Source: Hsuehochloa calcarea (Eukaryota; Streptophyta; Magnoliopsida; Poales; Poaceae). From it: a stretch of 64,000 nucleotides of DNA. Shown here in pieces: positions 23,298 through 34,200 of the stretch; the stretch's first letter is position 1, and each line of letters begins with the position of its first letter. The notes beneath the pieces are model-generated. The model had not been told where the DNA came from, searched no databases, and saw nothing but the letters and a program-made list of their open reading frames with translations. The stretch lies in NCBI GenBank assembly GCA_036346395.1, contig CM070594.1, forward strand, positions 58,575,519-58,639,518. Direction: 5' to 3'. The translations under genes and the position numbers were made by a program.

Positions 23298-24463
23298 GTT
23301 GTATCCTCCTGAAAATTTAGATCAAATAAAGTGAGAACGTAACATTAAAATTATATGCCTTATTTCCAACGTTGGTCAAAAAATACGACATACAATTAAA
23401 TCAATTTTATCTATACATTAAAACTATATCACCGTTGGGCAGAAATAGAAACAATGCATAAAAACATCAATTAAAATTATAATATTGTTATTAACAACTT
23501 TGGTCAGAAAATAACAATATCATAATTCACAATAAATTCTTAAAAAATTAAATTCTCTCGTTGGTTCGAATTTAATTAAAAGAATTAATCAATATTAACT
23601 TTTGCAGCGGAAACTGTAATTATTCTAAAAAATATTAATTATTCAGAAGCATTATACTGTACACATATAATCTCTGGAAATAATAACACGTTGGTGCAAA
23701 ATTTAACAGAGATTTTAATCAATTTTCTATTGAAATTCATTCAAAAATTGCTTCTGAAAACAATTAAATTCAATTTTACGTATTCTTCGTTCATAACCTA
23801 GTAGAATCTCTTGTGCAAAACCGGTCACTTTATTTGTTCAAACCGCCATTCGCCCACCCAATTTTTCGGCCCATTATCGTGCGTCGGCCGCGCACTTTGC
23901 TAGGGTTATCCGAGCGTTTTACCGTCGGATTTTCATCCGACAATTTGGATTTCAACGCAACCGCCGATCCATTCCGCCTCAAAACAATCTCGGCCGTTTA
24001 TTCGCATCGGACGGCGGCGTCATTTCTTGGTGAACAAAACCGCGGCTGCGGCGTTTCAAACCCTAACCTCATTTCTTTCGTTCTCGCTCTCTCTCTCTCG
24101 AGCGAGGCGGAAGAAGCGACGCGGCAGCCTTGACTCAGCGGGGCGACGGGGAGAGAGGGCCGCGCGCTGCGAGCCTCTCGCCGGCGTCGCGTTCCCGAGG
24201 AAGCGCGCCGCCGTCGAGCGGCTCCGTGTCGGCGCCCCTTTACCCGCGTCCGTTCGGTGTCCCGCACATTCGGCGGCGCTCCGGGCCGGTTTGGAGCCCC
24301 GGCGAGCCCGTGGCTCGCCCGATGGTCCCTCACGGCCAGGTAAGTACAGCCGCCTTAGATCTAGAGTTTCCCGGTTCTGGAGCTAGGGTTTCGGTTCTTC
24401 TTCATTGTTTTTCTTTTGAAACTTTGCCGTTCTTTTCTTTTGCCATCCGGATCTGAGCCGTCT
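23298..24463 (-). other. Leader (5' untranslated region) of the copia element, with ~64-bp periodic repeat
   Basis: No protein domain seen in any frame. The outer part (24456-23800) is GC-rich. The inner part (23760-23340) is AT-rich and carries a periodic motif, CGTTGGTCAGAAA or variants, at about 23370, 23432, 23497, 23560 and 23690, that is every 62-65 bp with one unit skipped. This may be a packaging or regulatory repeat. Confidence 0.6.
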
Positions 24464-24477
24464 TGGCTCTGATACCA
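24464..24477 (-). other. Primer-binding site (initiator tRNA-Met) of the copia element
   Basis: Minus-strand TGGTATCAGAGCCA, one base inside the 5' LTR; complementary to the 3' end of plant initiator tRNA-Met, the usual copia primer. Confidence 0.92.
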
Positions 24478-24478
24478 T

Positions 24479-24944
24479 TGTTAGATCTCTTTTCTTTGTA
24501 TAGATCTGGTGTTCTTGGTTTGGGTTTGAGAGAAACCGAGAGGGAGAGACGGTTACCGTCCGAAGTAGATGATGATGAATTGGCCATTGCGGATCGTCCT
24601 TGAGATCTGCGCTAGGGCAGCGACGGTCGGTGGAGAGGGGCGATACTCCTCGGCAGTTGCGTGTCCCGGGCGGAGGCGAGGCCGGCGGAAGTCGATCGCG
24701 TCGGTTGGCGGCGGTGGGCGATCCGTTCTTTGGTTGCGCTCCCTCTTAGATCGGATTAGGGTTTTGTGTGGGTGGGGTTTGCGGCTACGTCCAATCTCGT
24801 CGTCCGTGCCACCGGCCCCCACCCTCTCTTTTATAGCGAGAAGGCAACTGTGAGGCCCTGACCAAGAATTGGGTCAACGCCCCGATCGAGTAGCGAGGCA
24901 TTTGGCCGTTGGGCCAAATGCCTCTCCGGGAGATCATTCTAACA
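24479..24944 (-). repeat. 5' LTR of the copia element
   Basis: 466 bp, TGTTAG...CTAACA. Its right end abuts the GTACC target duplication, and its left end abuts the primer-binding site. Confidence 0.95.
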
Positions 24945-24949
24945 GTACC

Positions 24950-25411
24950 ATGCATGTATTGCTCGATCAAACTAGTTGAATTGCACTGTTTTTTTCTCTG
25001 TTCTCGCAACTCGTCGTTGCTTTGTGAAGGGTGATGAGTCCAATAGTTAGTTTTTCGTTTTCCCCACCCTGAAGTCGGATTCAATTCAGTTTTTAGCTCG
25101 TAGTTTTTCTTTCTAAATATCTCTTGTAAAAAGAAGTTTTTTATTAAACAAACCTTTTTTCAACAATATAAAAATAAAACTCCTTGCTAACTAATTTTTT
25201 ATTTTTAAAAAATGAATATGTTGGCTATGCCATATTTCATATTGGGAAAATTGATCATTCGCCTCATCTTACCTATGGCTTCAATCTTTGGGACTAAGTT
25301 CCATGTAATTGCTCATATGGCCTATCTTATGTGCACCCTTAGATCATTTATCATTTTGGACAATTTTGTTACTATCTTATTCCCCTTCTTCTCTTCTCTT
25401 CTTCCTTGCTT
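24950..25411. other. Intergenic, former downstream flank of the AG-peptide gene
   Basis: Before the copia insertion this sequence directly followed 18525 and may include the original 3' end of the AG-peptide transcript. AT-rich, with no reading frame supported. Confidence 0.4.
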
Positions 25412-25741
25412 CTAGCTAGGGGGCGGCGATAAGAGAAGGCTAGTAGAGCAGCGCGTCGTCGACGCCGACGGCGGAGAGGTGGAGAGGAGGCGACAGAAGT
25501 CGGCGACATGGTAAGGGTTGCGGAGCGCGCTCGGGTGGTCGTAGCCGTACTCCTGGGCCGCGCGCCAGAGCAACGTCACAAACGCCAGTTGGCCCAGGAT
25601 CTCAGTCCGCACGGGGAAGCGCTCCTCATCGGCGCACCGGGACATTTCCCCAAAGACGCTGCATCGAAGAAGGAGGTGGCCATGGAGGCCCTCACCGCTG
25701 TGTCTAGCCGAAGCGGCTGGTACGCACCGGCGGCGATGCAA
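25412..25741 (-). pseudogene. SAUR (small auxin-up RNA) family fragment
   Basis: Minus strand, with the recognisable core at 25636-25484. It reads EERFPVRTEILGQLAFVTLL, then WRAAQEYGYDHPSALR and ADFCRLL, matching the SAUR pattern F-V......L....F..LL..A..EYGYDHP..L..P....F..LL. SAURs are short auxin-induced growth regulators that inhibit PP2C.D phosphatases. The usual upstream GY/H-x-x-VYVG block is not found in this frame. The preceding bases read in another frame, and the intact start is missing, so this looks like a broken copy. Family membership is inferred from the pattern by eye. The 330-bp open frame itself extends beyond the family core into Ser/Pro-rich sequence. Confidence 0.6.
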
Positions 25742-28390
25742 GCGTTAGCCGCAACCACGCGGAGAGCCGCGCTTTAGCAGCACTTCATCTGCGCCGCTTT
25801 GCCGGCGGCGGCGGTGGCGATGGCGGTGAGTTGGTTCTTGAAGAGTCGAGGTGAGGACATTGCACGGAGGAGAGGCGATGGCACTCAAGCTCGGGAAGGC
25901 GTGACACTCACGAGCAAGCCGAGGATAGAGAGTGAGCAGCAAGCACCGAGTTAGCCATGGCAAAACAATGAACAGAGGGAGAAGAAGGGGAAGAAGATAG
26001 GGGCAATTTTGGCATTTATTCTTCAAAATGGCAAATGAACCGGGGATATGAGCAATTACATAGAACTTAGTTCCAAATAATCAAAGCCACATGTGGGACA
26101 AATGATCAATTTTCCCCGTGGTGCAAGTGAATCTTGCCAGCGACATTAACTCCAAACTTATTTCCAAGAAACGAACATTGCGTGGCACGCCATCGCTAGT
26201 GGCTTCGTAGGTAGTTTTCATTTTGGAATTAGTTAGGGATGGGTTTATTTTCTAAATAGTGTTTTAAGAAGATTAAATAACAAAATTTATAAAAGACGCT
26301 TAGGAAGCTAGGGATCTGCACAATGGATCAACACGTTATCAAACGAACGACGTTGAAGCGGTGACAGGGTCACAGAAATAGTAGGAACGGGGCAATGTGA
26401 CAGCGCGCGGCGGGAAATTGTGGGCAACCGCAGCGGCTTGAGCGTGGAAAAACCAAGCCTTCACCGCGAGCTAAGGCGTGACGCATGAGCCGAGCGAAGG
26501 CTGGCAACTTGACATCGATCGACCAGTGCATGGTGCAACGAGGCAACCAACTGAGACGCCGGCAACTGCGCCATGCACGGCTAGGTACGGGTGTGTTTGG
26601 TTGAGTGAATCATGTTATGCACGTATGAGATGATACAGGATAGGTCTCCATACCTCTATTTGGTTGAGTGAACCGAACGAACTAGGTCTAGATGGGTTGG
26701 TACATATTCTGATAATATACCTATAAGATGATGAACCGTTCCCAGATCTGACCCGACCGCTCCTTCCAAACTCGGTCTTCCTCTCAGCTCAGTAATCAAA
26801 GGTATTGATCCCAAATCCCAAATCTGTCATCTCAGTATGGGTGTGGTAATGTAGTTGGATTGTTTTTTTTTTTGGTAGATCTAGCTAGTACAATTATTTT
26901 TATGGGCAAAATTGCTAGATCCCCTTTTATTGTTCTTTGCATGTCTAAGATAGCTGAAGTATTGCAATGTTCATACTCATTGTGCTTAGTTTTTCTCGAG
27001 TGTTGACAATTTAGTTTTCCTTTTTTATTGAACTATCAGCACAACCGGGTGCTAGCTCTAGCTCGACTTATCTGCTTTAGACATTGTGGATGTATTTTAG
27101 GTTGAGCCAAACATATATAATTCAGAAGAAAAGAATTCGTTTAGAATGAAGAAGCTCTGGCCGGTGAAAAAAACACTTCTTGGACTTATAAGATGAAGCA
27201 CAGATAATAATCTGACTGTATCTGGCTGTCTATTTACAAGATTTTTTTAATCCAATATCATTCAATATTTTGTTTTTTTATATATGCTTCTATTTTGCAA
27301 TAGAGCATCTGTTTTAGTTGGTGACCTCAAATAGCCACACTTGGGATTGTTTGGTGTAAAGATGTATTAAGGGCATGTTTATTTACCTTGCCCAACGTGT
27401 ATATTGATGTACCACCACCAAAAATGAGCCAAAATTGTTCACTGCCTTGAGTAGAAATTGCTAACTAAAATTTGGATTAATTGCTCACCGCCTTGAGTAG
27501 TATACACTGCCTTGTGTACTGAAATGTTCAGATTTTTTTTGCAGTTAGTAGTGTTAATTATATATGGTACACTTGAATTGTAGATGGACAACAGAAAACT
27601 TAAAAGAAGAAAGATGTTGCTTATTGGTGCTGCTACATATTTGGTTGCTTGCATGATGGCTTTGTGCAAGGGCCTTGAATGAGCATCTAAGGGTGAATAT
27701 TACTAGAAATTAGGTTAAAAACCACTCAAGAAAGTGAAAAAAATTAGGCTAAGATAGGAAAACTCCAGAACCTAAGTGGTGTTCTTTGGGACGAAAACAC
27801 TTGCACTTTCAGGATTGAGCTTGGGTATTACACTAGTCATGTTAAGACAATTTCTCTATCGTCATCAGCAAATTTTTTGTACTTTTTTTAGCAGCTAGGC
27901 CTTCTGATTTCTCAGTGAAATAGTCCATGGAGACAAAGGTGTCCCAATATGATCCCCACCCAAATTTATTTTTGAATTGAGCTTGCCATCTAATGCATCA
28001 CCAACATTATGTTATTTTTTCAATAGCTAACATTAACAATAGAGCTTGGTGGTGTTAGTGCCTCCGTTTGCAGCCATTTGAGCCACTAATGGTGGTATTT
28101 AGGAAACAAGTATAGTTAGGATGCGTAGAGGGCAAGTGTAGTACAGTGCACATTATATACCATTTAATGCTTGTGAATTGTGATATAGTTTAGTAAAAGA
28201 AGAGCTACAACAGTAATCTTCACTGATAAGTTCACAACCTTCTGAGCATTTTTCAAAATTTTCTAGTCTAGAATAACAATTGATATGTTATATTACATTT
28301 CATATCTAGTTTCATATCTAGCTTCATATGCAGGACCACCACGCTGATGCTGACTACTTGAACACTCCCCTTTAGCACTATCATGAGATG
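25742..28390. other. Intergenic, no gene recognised
   Basis: Mostly AT-rich, non-coding in appearance. A short open piece at 27583-27679 (MDNRKLKRRKMLLIGAATYL) may belong to the transposon-associated gene relic that follows, but nothing connects them with certainty. The minus-strand 93-codon frame at 26026-25745 shows no family motif. Confidence 0.35.
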
Positions 28391-28778
28391 TCCACTATAT
28401 TTGGGAATAGCATGGTTATCGAAAAGTATGCAAAGGGAGCAAATGACCCTCATGGTACAGTTGTAAACGAGATTTCAAATGATGAAACAACAAAAGCACC
28501 AACATAGGATAAAGGTAAAAGAGCCGCTGGAAATGCTGGTGTTGAAGAGGTCACAATGTCTGGAACCTGTGGAGGTGACTCATCGACAAGTAAACCACCA
28601 AAGAGGCCTAAGATATCCACGATGATGATGATGCGCATTCATTCATGACTACGGCATAGAAAGACTTGCTAAAGCTATTGAGAAGGTTGGTACATGCAGA
28701 TACCGATGTACACGATCTTTGGGACAATATGATGGATCTCCTGGGATTTAATGAAGCATATATGATCCACTACTATGC
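28391..28778 (+). pseudogene. Myb/SANT-like (PIF/Harbinger-associated type) protein, C-terminal relic
   Basis: Plus strand reads MSTIFGNSMVIEKYAKGAND, interrupted by an in-frame TAG (28507-28509) after TTKAPT. It then has a linker SSTSKPPKRPKIS, followed after frame changes by a helical end (LLKAIEKVG...LWDNMMDLLGFNEAYM). This order (IFGNS...KYAKGSSDP, acidic/Ser linker, LWDNMM) is that of plant Myb/SANT-like DNA-binding proteins related to the Harbinger transposon partner. The copia fragment begins directly at its end (about 28779). The N-terminal Myb-like domain was not found upstream. Confidence 0.5.
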
Positions 28779-29768
28779 TTATTTGTCCACACTTCGTCTC
28801 GTGGTCAGACTCTTCTTCTTCTGTATGTTGATGATATGATCATTACCGAAGATGACTCTGAGTACATTGCCTTTGTCAAGACTCGTCTTAGTGAGCAGTT
28901 CCTTATGTCGGATCTTGGTCCTCTTCGTTACTTCCTTGGGATTGAGATTACTTCCACTCCAGATGGTTTCTTTATGTCCCAAGAGAAGTATATTCAGGAT
29001 CTTCTTGATCGCGCCTCCCTCACTGATCAGCGTACTGTTGAGACTCCCATGGAGCTCAATGTTCACCTCCGATCTTCTGATGGTGAGGCTCTTTCTGATC
29101 CGACTCGCTATCGTCATCTTGTTGGGAGTCTTGTCTACCTTGCTGTTACTCGTCCGGATATCACTTATCCGTACACATTACGAGTCGATTCGTTTCGCTC
29201 CCACTCGGGTCCACTCGACCACCTTCTTCGAGTTCTGCGATACTTTCGTGGGACTATCTCTCGCCGTCTCTTCTTTCCACGCTCCAGCTCGTTACAACTT
29301 CAGGCTTATTAGGATGCTACTTGGGCCAGCGATCCCTCTGATCGCCGGTCTATCTCTGCTTACTGTGTTTTTTTTGGTGGTTCGCTTATTGCCTGGAAGA
29401 CGAAGAAACAGACTGCAGTGTCCCGTTCGAGTGCAGAGGCTGAGTTGCGAGCTATTGCTCTCTTGACATCATAGATTACTTGGCTACGGTGGTTACTTGA
29501 GGATTTTGGTGTTTCTGTTACTACACCGACTCCCCTCTTGACAGACAGTACATGTGCTATCAGTATTGCACATGATCCTGTGAAGCATGAGCTCACCAAG
29601 CATATTAGTGTTGATGCTTCCTTCATGAGGTCTTGTGTGCATGATCAGGTGATTGCTCTTCAGTATGTGCCTTCAGAGCTTCAGATAGCGGATTTCTTCA
29701 CGAAGATCCAGACTCGAGCACAGCACGACTTCTACCTTTCCAAACTCAGTGTTGTTGATCCACCATGA
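28779..29768 (+). pseudogene. copia reverse transcriptase (C-terminal) and RNase H
   Basis: Starts FVHTSSRGQTLLLLYVDDMI (catalytic YVDD at 28824-28835). It continues through SDLGPLRYFLGIEI, VGSLVYLAVTRPDITYP and DHLLRVLRYFRGTISRRLFF, hits TAG at about 29310 where Ser is expected, then GGSLIAWKTKKQTAVSRSSA. A second in-frame stop follows near 29473, and the fragment ends HELTKHISVDASF...SELQIADFFTKIQTRAQH with the natural stop TGA at 29766-29768. A frame change also occurs near 29165. These breaks make it inactive. Confidence 0.88.
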
Positions 29769-29781
29769 GTTTGAGGGGGGG

Positions 29782-29905
29782 TGTTAGAGATATATATGTT
29801 AGAGTAGGACTCTAGATATTATTTGGTTTCCTTATCTGTAACCTCCCTTTGTGTATATATACTGGCCCATTGACCTCATATTGAATACAAATTGCTATTT
29901 CAACA
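29782..29905 (+). repeat. 3' LTR of the truncated copia fragment (124 bp)
   Basis: TGTTAGAGATATATATG...ATTTCAACA, with a TGTGTATATATACTGG promoter-like stretch inside. Short for a copia LTR. Confidence 0.8.
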
Positions 29906-30857
29906 GTGGGATGCATGCTTGCCTTTTATCTGAATCCTGTAAAAGAATCGGAAAGTGATATCAGTCATAGTTCGTGACGGACTGCGCGAGCGCCTGAGTA
30001 ACCGATCCACGGCCTACAAATATGGAACTGCTTCCATATACATGATTCGAGCTATCCCTAAATATAGTTTCTATCTGCCTAGTTAATGCATGCATATTCG
30101 CTAATCACCCCGTCGATCCCCATGATGCATTGCCTCCTCTGCCTCATGAAAGCATGGCCTCTATCGATAGATGTTGTCCTGTCAGATAGAGTCATCTTAT
30201 AGCTGCAGGTATATATGTACTAGCAGTACGTATGTGTTCTCTTCTACCTGATCAAATGCCGCAATCATGTTTTTTTTTTCTCTATCGCTTTCTTGTTCTT
30301 GTCTTGGAAGTTTGATTATTTTCAAATATGTATGTGCGTGAAACATGATGGGCTGTTTGTTTTCTTGGAATTCAATTTACTTTTCCTGATAGTGCAGTTG
30401 TTGTGGAGGGGGAAGAAGTAGGTCTGTGGGTGGTTCGTTAATTTTAATTGTTTCACGGGAATACTATAGTCGCATTCTTTTACGAAGTGCTTCAATTATA
30501 TCAGTTGAGAAGTGCATATTCTAGTACAGGAGTACTATTACCACCTAAGACGCATGTGGTTGGTTGCAATCCCAGCACGTAGACAGTTCTGTACAAGTTG
30601 ATGAACCAACCAAAGTTAGGCGGCCGTGCAAATCGATGACATGGCAGCAAATGAATGTATATATATGCATGTGAACGGCCAAGTCTCCCTACGGCCTCGT
30701 CATCAATATGATTTATTTGTATACTGTCATCCATAAGGAGTAGTACTACTGCACAGCAGTAGGATGGAATTCCGTGTGCTATATGTCTGCAATAAGACTA
30801 GCTAGACAGATAGCTAGATTTATATGCCATCTCTTTTGACTCTTCTGCACCCATTTA
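29906..30857. other. Intergenic upstream of the K+ channel gene
   Basis: No gene seen. A 77-codon minus-strand frame (30734-30501) has no recognised motif. Confidence 0.4.
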
Positions 30858-30995
30858 GGGTTTGTTTGGATAGCGAGGGATTAGAACTAATCCGATTGGA
30901 AGGGATTTTAGTTCAAATTCCGAATCAATTCGAAAGGATTGAGTCGGATCACAACATTCGGATTGAGTCGGATCACAACGTATCCAAACAAGCCT
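30858..30995. mobile_element. MITE, Tourist-like (candidate)
   Basis: About 138 bp with imperfect terminal inverted repeats (GGGTTTGTTTGGATA and, reversed, AGGCTTGTTTGGATA) flanked by TTA/TTTA on both sides. That is compatible with the 3-bp TWA duplication of PIF/Harbinger MITEs. A 20-bp segment GATTGAGTCGGATCACAAC occurs twice inside (about 30939 and 30961). It sits 253 bases upstream of the K+ channel start codon. Confidence 0.65.
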
Positions 30996-31247
30996 TTATT
31001 GATTAAAACTAATATTATCCCTGTGTTTTAGTCGGCCATAATCCCCACTATTGCTAAAATAGTACAATTATTATAGGCGCACGAAAATGGAAGAACTGTT
31101 CCATTGCTTCGGTGTCGACCCTAGCTAGCTAACTATATGTATCACTGATTCAATTCTTTACGCTTAATTCTGTGCCTCAGATCGAGGCCGCAGCAGAACT
31201 AGCGAGCAAGGTGTGTGGTACCTGGTAGGCAGAAGAAGCTAGCTAGC

Positions 31248-34200
31248 ATGCCAAGACAAGGCAGAGAAAGCAGGACAGGGACGACACTGCCGGCGGCGAA
31301 CATCGGCTGCCGCGTTTCTAGCGGGCCTCTCCCGGCATTCGGCGAGGCCTCTCCTTCCATCCGACCAAACGTCATCAACCCTTACGACTATCGTTACAGG
31401 CGAGCTGTTATATCCCCCTCAACCTGCAGCCTCGCTAAGTTGCCACGCATTTCGTGATCCACGAACTAATTACATGAGGTGCGTTCAGGTGGTGGCAGAA
31501 GTTTCTGATCGTGTTGGTGCTGTACTCGGCGTGGGCGTCGCCGTTCGAGCTGGCCCTGGAGAAGGCCGCCTCCGGGGCGCTCCTCGTCGTGGACCTGGCC
31601 GTCGACGTGTTCTTCGGCGTCGACATCGCCGCGACCTTCTTCGTCGCGTACCGCGACAGTTCCACCCACCTCATCGTGGACGACCGCAGAAAGATCGCCA
31701 CGAGGTAACCGATTGATCTGCGCGCGGCTTCTGTTTCCTTGGGAGCTCGGTCGATATGCATGCGTGAAATCATGCGTATGTCCATGCATTTCTCTTTCTA
31801 GGTACCTGACACGGCCGTGGTTCGTGATGGACGTGGCCTCGACGATTCCGCTTCAGATAATCTACCAGCTGGTGAGCGGCAAAAGCAACGGACCCTGCGG
31901 GTTCCTCATTCTTCTCCGGCTGTGGCGACTGCGTCGCGCCAGTAAGCTCTTTGCGAGGTACGCACACGTGTGCTCCATGCCTCCATCCAATGCATGTCGT
32001 AGCATCGGCCACTAGATCTAGATGACAAAAGTAAGTTGTTTTTGACTTTTTAAAGTCAATTGACTACTAAATTCAATTATTATAGTTTCAAAAAAAGTTA
32101 TAGAAGTGCAATATTAGAAAGTATTTTTTTGTGACAAATTTACTTATACTGTTTTTTTAATTCAAACTACGTATTTTAGATAACATCTATGATCAAAATT
32201 GACAACTTCCTTTTTTGGTGACCGGGGAGTGAGTACTTTCATAATATTTGAGGTGACTTGCTATTGTGCATCATCGAGTGTGTGATTTTATTCCGAACAA
32301 ATTGGTGAGATCATAAGAAAAGACGACTAACTGAAATACTGGTGCGATTTTTCTCTTCGTTCTTGTTGTATACATCGCCCAGCTTACGTAGGACTGATGC
32401 TTAAGAGAAACGATTACGTATGCTAAAAATGGCCATCCAAGCAACATGTGTTGATGGCTAAGTGCCTAAGTACTGAGATGGCCGCGAAACGTAGAATAGC
32501 CGTGACACCCTATCTCTTTGTGATAACTAGAGTAGTGGTTGATAGGTTATTCGTGTAGATTTTCCACTATGATTTTCTACATACACCAGTAAAAACAAGT
32601 GTAGTGGTTGATAGGTTATTCGTGTAGATTTTCCACTATGATTTTCTACATACACCAGTAAAAACAAGTGTCATTTAGGATAACAATCGTGTAAATAGAT
32701 TCTGAAAAAACGAGAGATCGAGTAGATGTGCTAAATGTTTATTCATGATCAACATGCTAAATCACACGCATATGTATCTGATTCTTGCAGATTGGAGAAG
32801 GACATCAGAATCAGCTACTTCTGGACTAGGCTTATCAAGCTCATCTGCGTAAGAACACTTCACTGATGGCACCATTTTACGCAGAATTTATTGACAAACT
32901 CAACTAATTAGCTTATGCCTGCAGGTAGGAGTACAAAAGTTACTTATTTTGTGCTCTTCCGCATGGACGCTGCATGCAGGTGACGCTGTTTGCGCTGCAC
33001 TGCGCGGCGTGCGTCTACCTGTGGATGGCATTCCACTACAGGATCAAGGAGCACACTTGGATCGGCAGCCAGATACGCGACTTCAAGGACCGCAGCATCT
33101 GGGTCGGGTACACCTACGCGATGTACTGGTCCATCACCACCCTCACCACGGTCGGCTACGGCGACCTGCACGCCGCCAACACCGGCGAGATGGTCTTCAG
33201 CATCTGCTTCATGCTCTTCAACATCGGCCTCACCTCCTACATCATTGGCAACATGACCAACCTCATCGTCCAGGCCGCCACCACCACATTCATGATGGTA
33301 CCTGCTTACTCACGCTATATATCTACAAGCGCCACGTTTCCTTGATAGCTTAAGCTAGTGTAGTGCGAGGTCAGGTGGTTGGTACGTGAAACTCGTTCTT
33401 GGTTTGCATCGAATGAAATTGACTTTCTGCAGAGGGACATGGTGCACCGAGCGTCGAGGTTCGGGAGCACGAACCGGCTGCCGGAGAGGATGAGGGAGCA
33501 GATGATGGCGAACGTGCAGCTCAAATTCAAGACGGTGGAGCTGCTGCAGCAGGAGTTGCTGTCCGACCTGCCCAAGGCCGTGAGGTTGGGCATCGCGCAG
33601 CACCTGTTCAAGGAGACGGTGGAGGGCTCCTACCTGTTCCAGGGAGTCTCCAACAACCTCGTCGTGCAGCTGGTACTGTCGTGCTCCGAGCCACCGTTAC
33701 TAGTACAACTAAACGCGCTGAATCTGAATGACTAACGAAATATGTTCAGGTTTCAGAGATGAAGGCAGAGTACTTTGCGCCCAAGGTGGACATTGTCCTG
33801 GAGAACGAGATCCCGACGGACTGCTACATCCTTGTGTCCGGCGAAGTGGTATTTACATATTCAGAGTTCACACCTGGTGTTCTAGTAGCAGTCTTGAGTT
33901 TTGCTTCCTGTTCTTGCTCTGACAGTATCCTTTATCCTCCTTTTCTTTTCTATATATCAGGACGTATTGACAACCGCTGAGGATGGGACACAGAAGGTAA
34001 CCCACCGAAACCCCATAAATTAAACTGAACGTCAAGTAATTTTAATCTCACCGTACAGTAACGTGCAATCCAATCTTGACAAGACTAACCACTGAATAGT
34101 CTTTCAGTTACACCATGACATGACTGTCGCTGCTCTGCTGTTCTTGTTGTGTTTCTGGCCTTTGTACAAACGTGGCACGTGGCACTTTCAAGTCAACAAT

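Larger units (their letters stand above)
18526..24944 (-). mobile_element. Complete Ty1/copia retrotransposon, TSD GTACC
   Basis: A 6419-bp element flanked by the perfect 5-bp duplication GTACC (18521-18525 and 24945-24949). LTRs (456 and 466 bp) both read TGTTAG...CTAACA. On the minus strand the 5' LTR is 24944-24479. It is followed after one base by the primer-binding site TGGTATCAGAGCCA (initiator tRNA-Met), a ~1.2-kb leader, then gag, protease, integrase, reverse transcriptase and RNase H in copia order, and a polypurine tract next to the 3' LTR (18981-18526). The LTRs are identical over long stretches, so the insertion looks young, yet the coding frame is interrupted many times. It lies antisense to the AG-peptide gene. 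Confidence 0.95.
28779..29905 (+). mobile_element. 5'-truncated copia fragment: pol end plus 3' LTR
   Basis: Begins within reverse transcriptase and runs to a 124-bp LTR. There is no 5' LTR, gag or protease. A polypurine tract TTTGAGGGGGGG (29770-29781) precedes the LTR. Different from the 18.5-24.9 kb element in LTR size and sequence. Confidence 0.88.

Noticed and set aside
24027..24456. Overlapping ORFs of about 110-120 codons
   Set aside because: They lie in the GC-rich leader of the copia element between primer site and gag.
31215..31247. Upstream extension of the K+ channel frame to a GTG
   Set aside because: Not an ATG; the in-frame ATG at 31248 starts a typical Shaker N-terminus.
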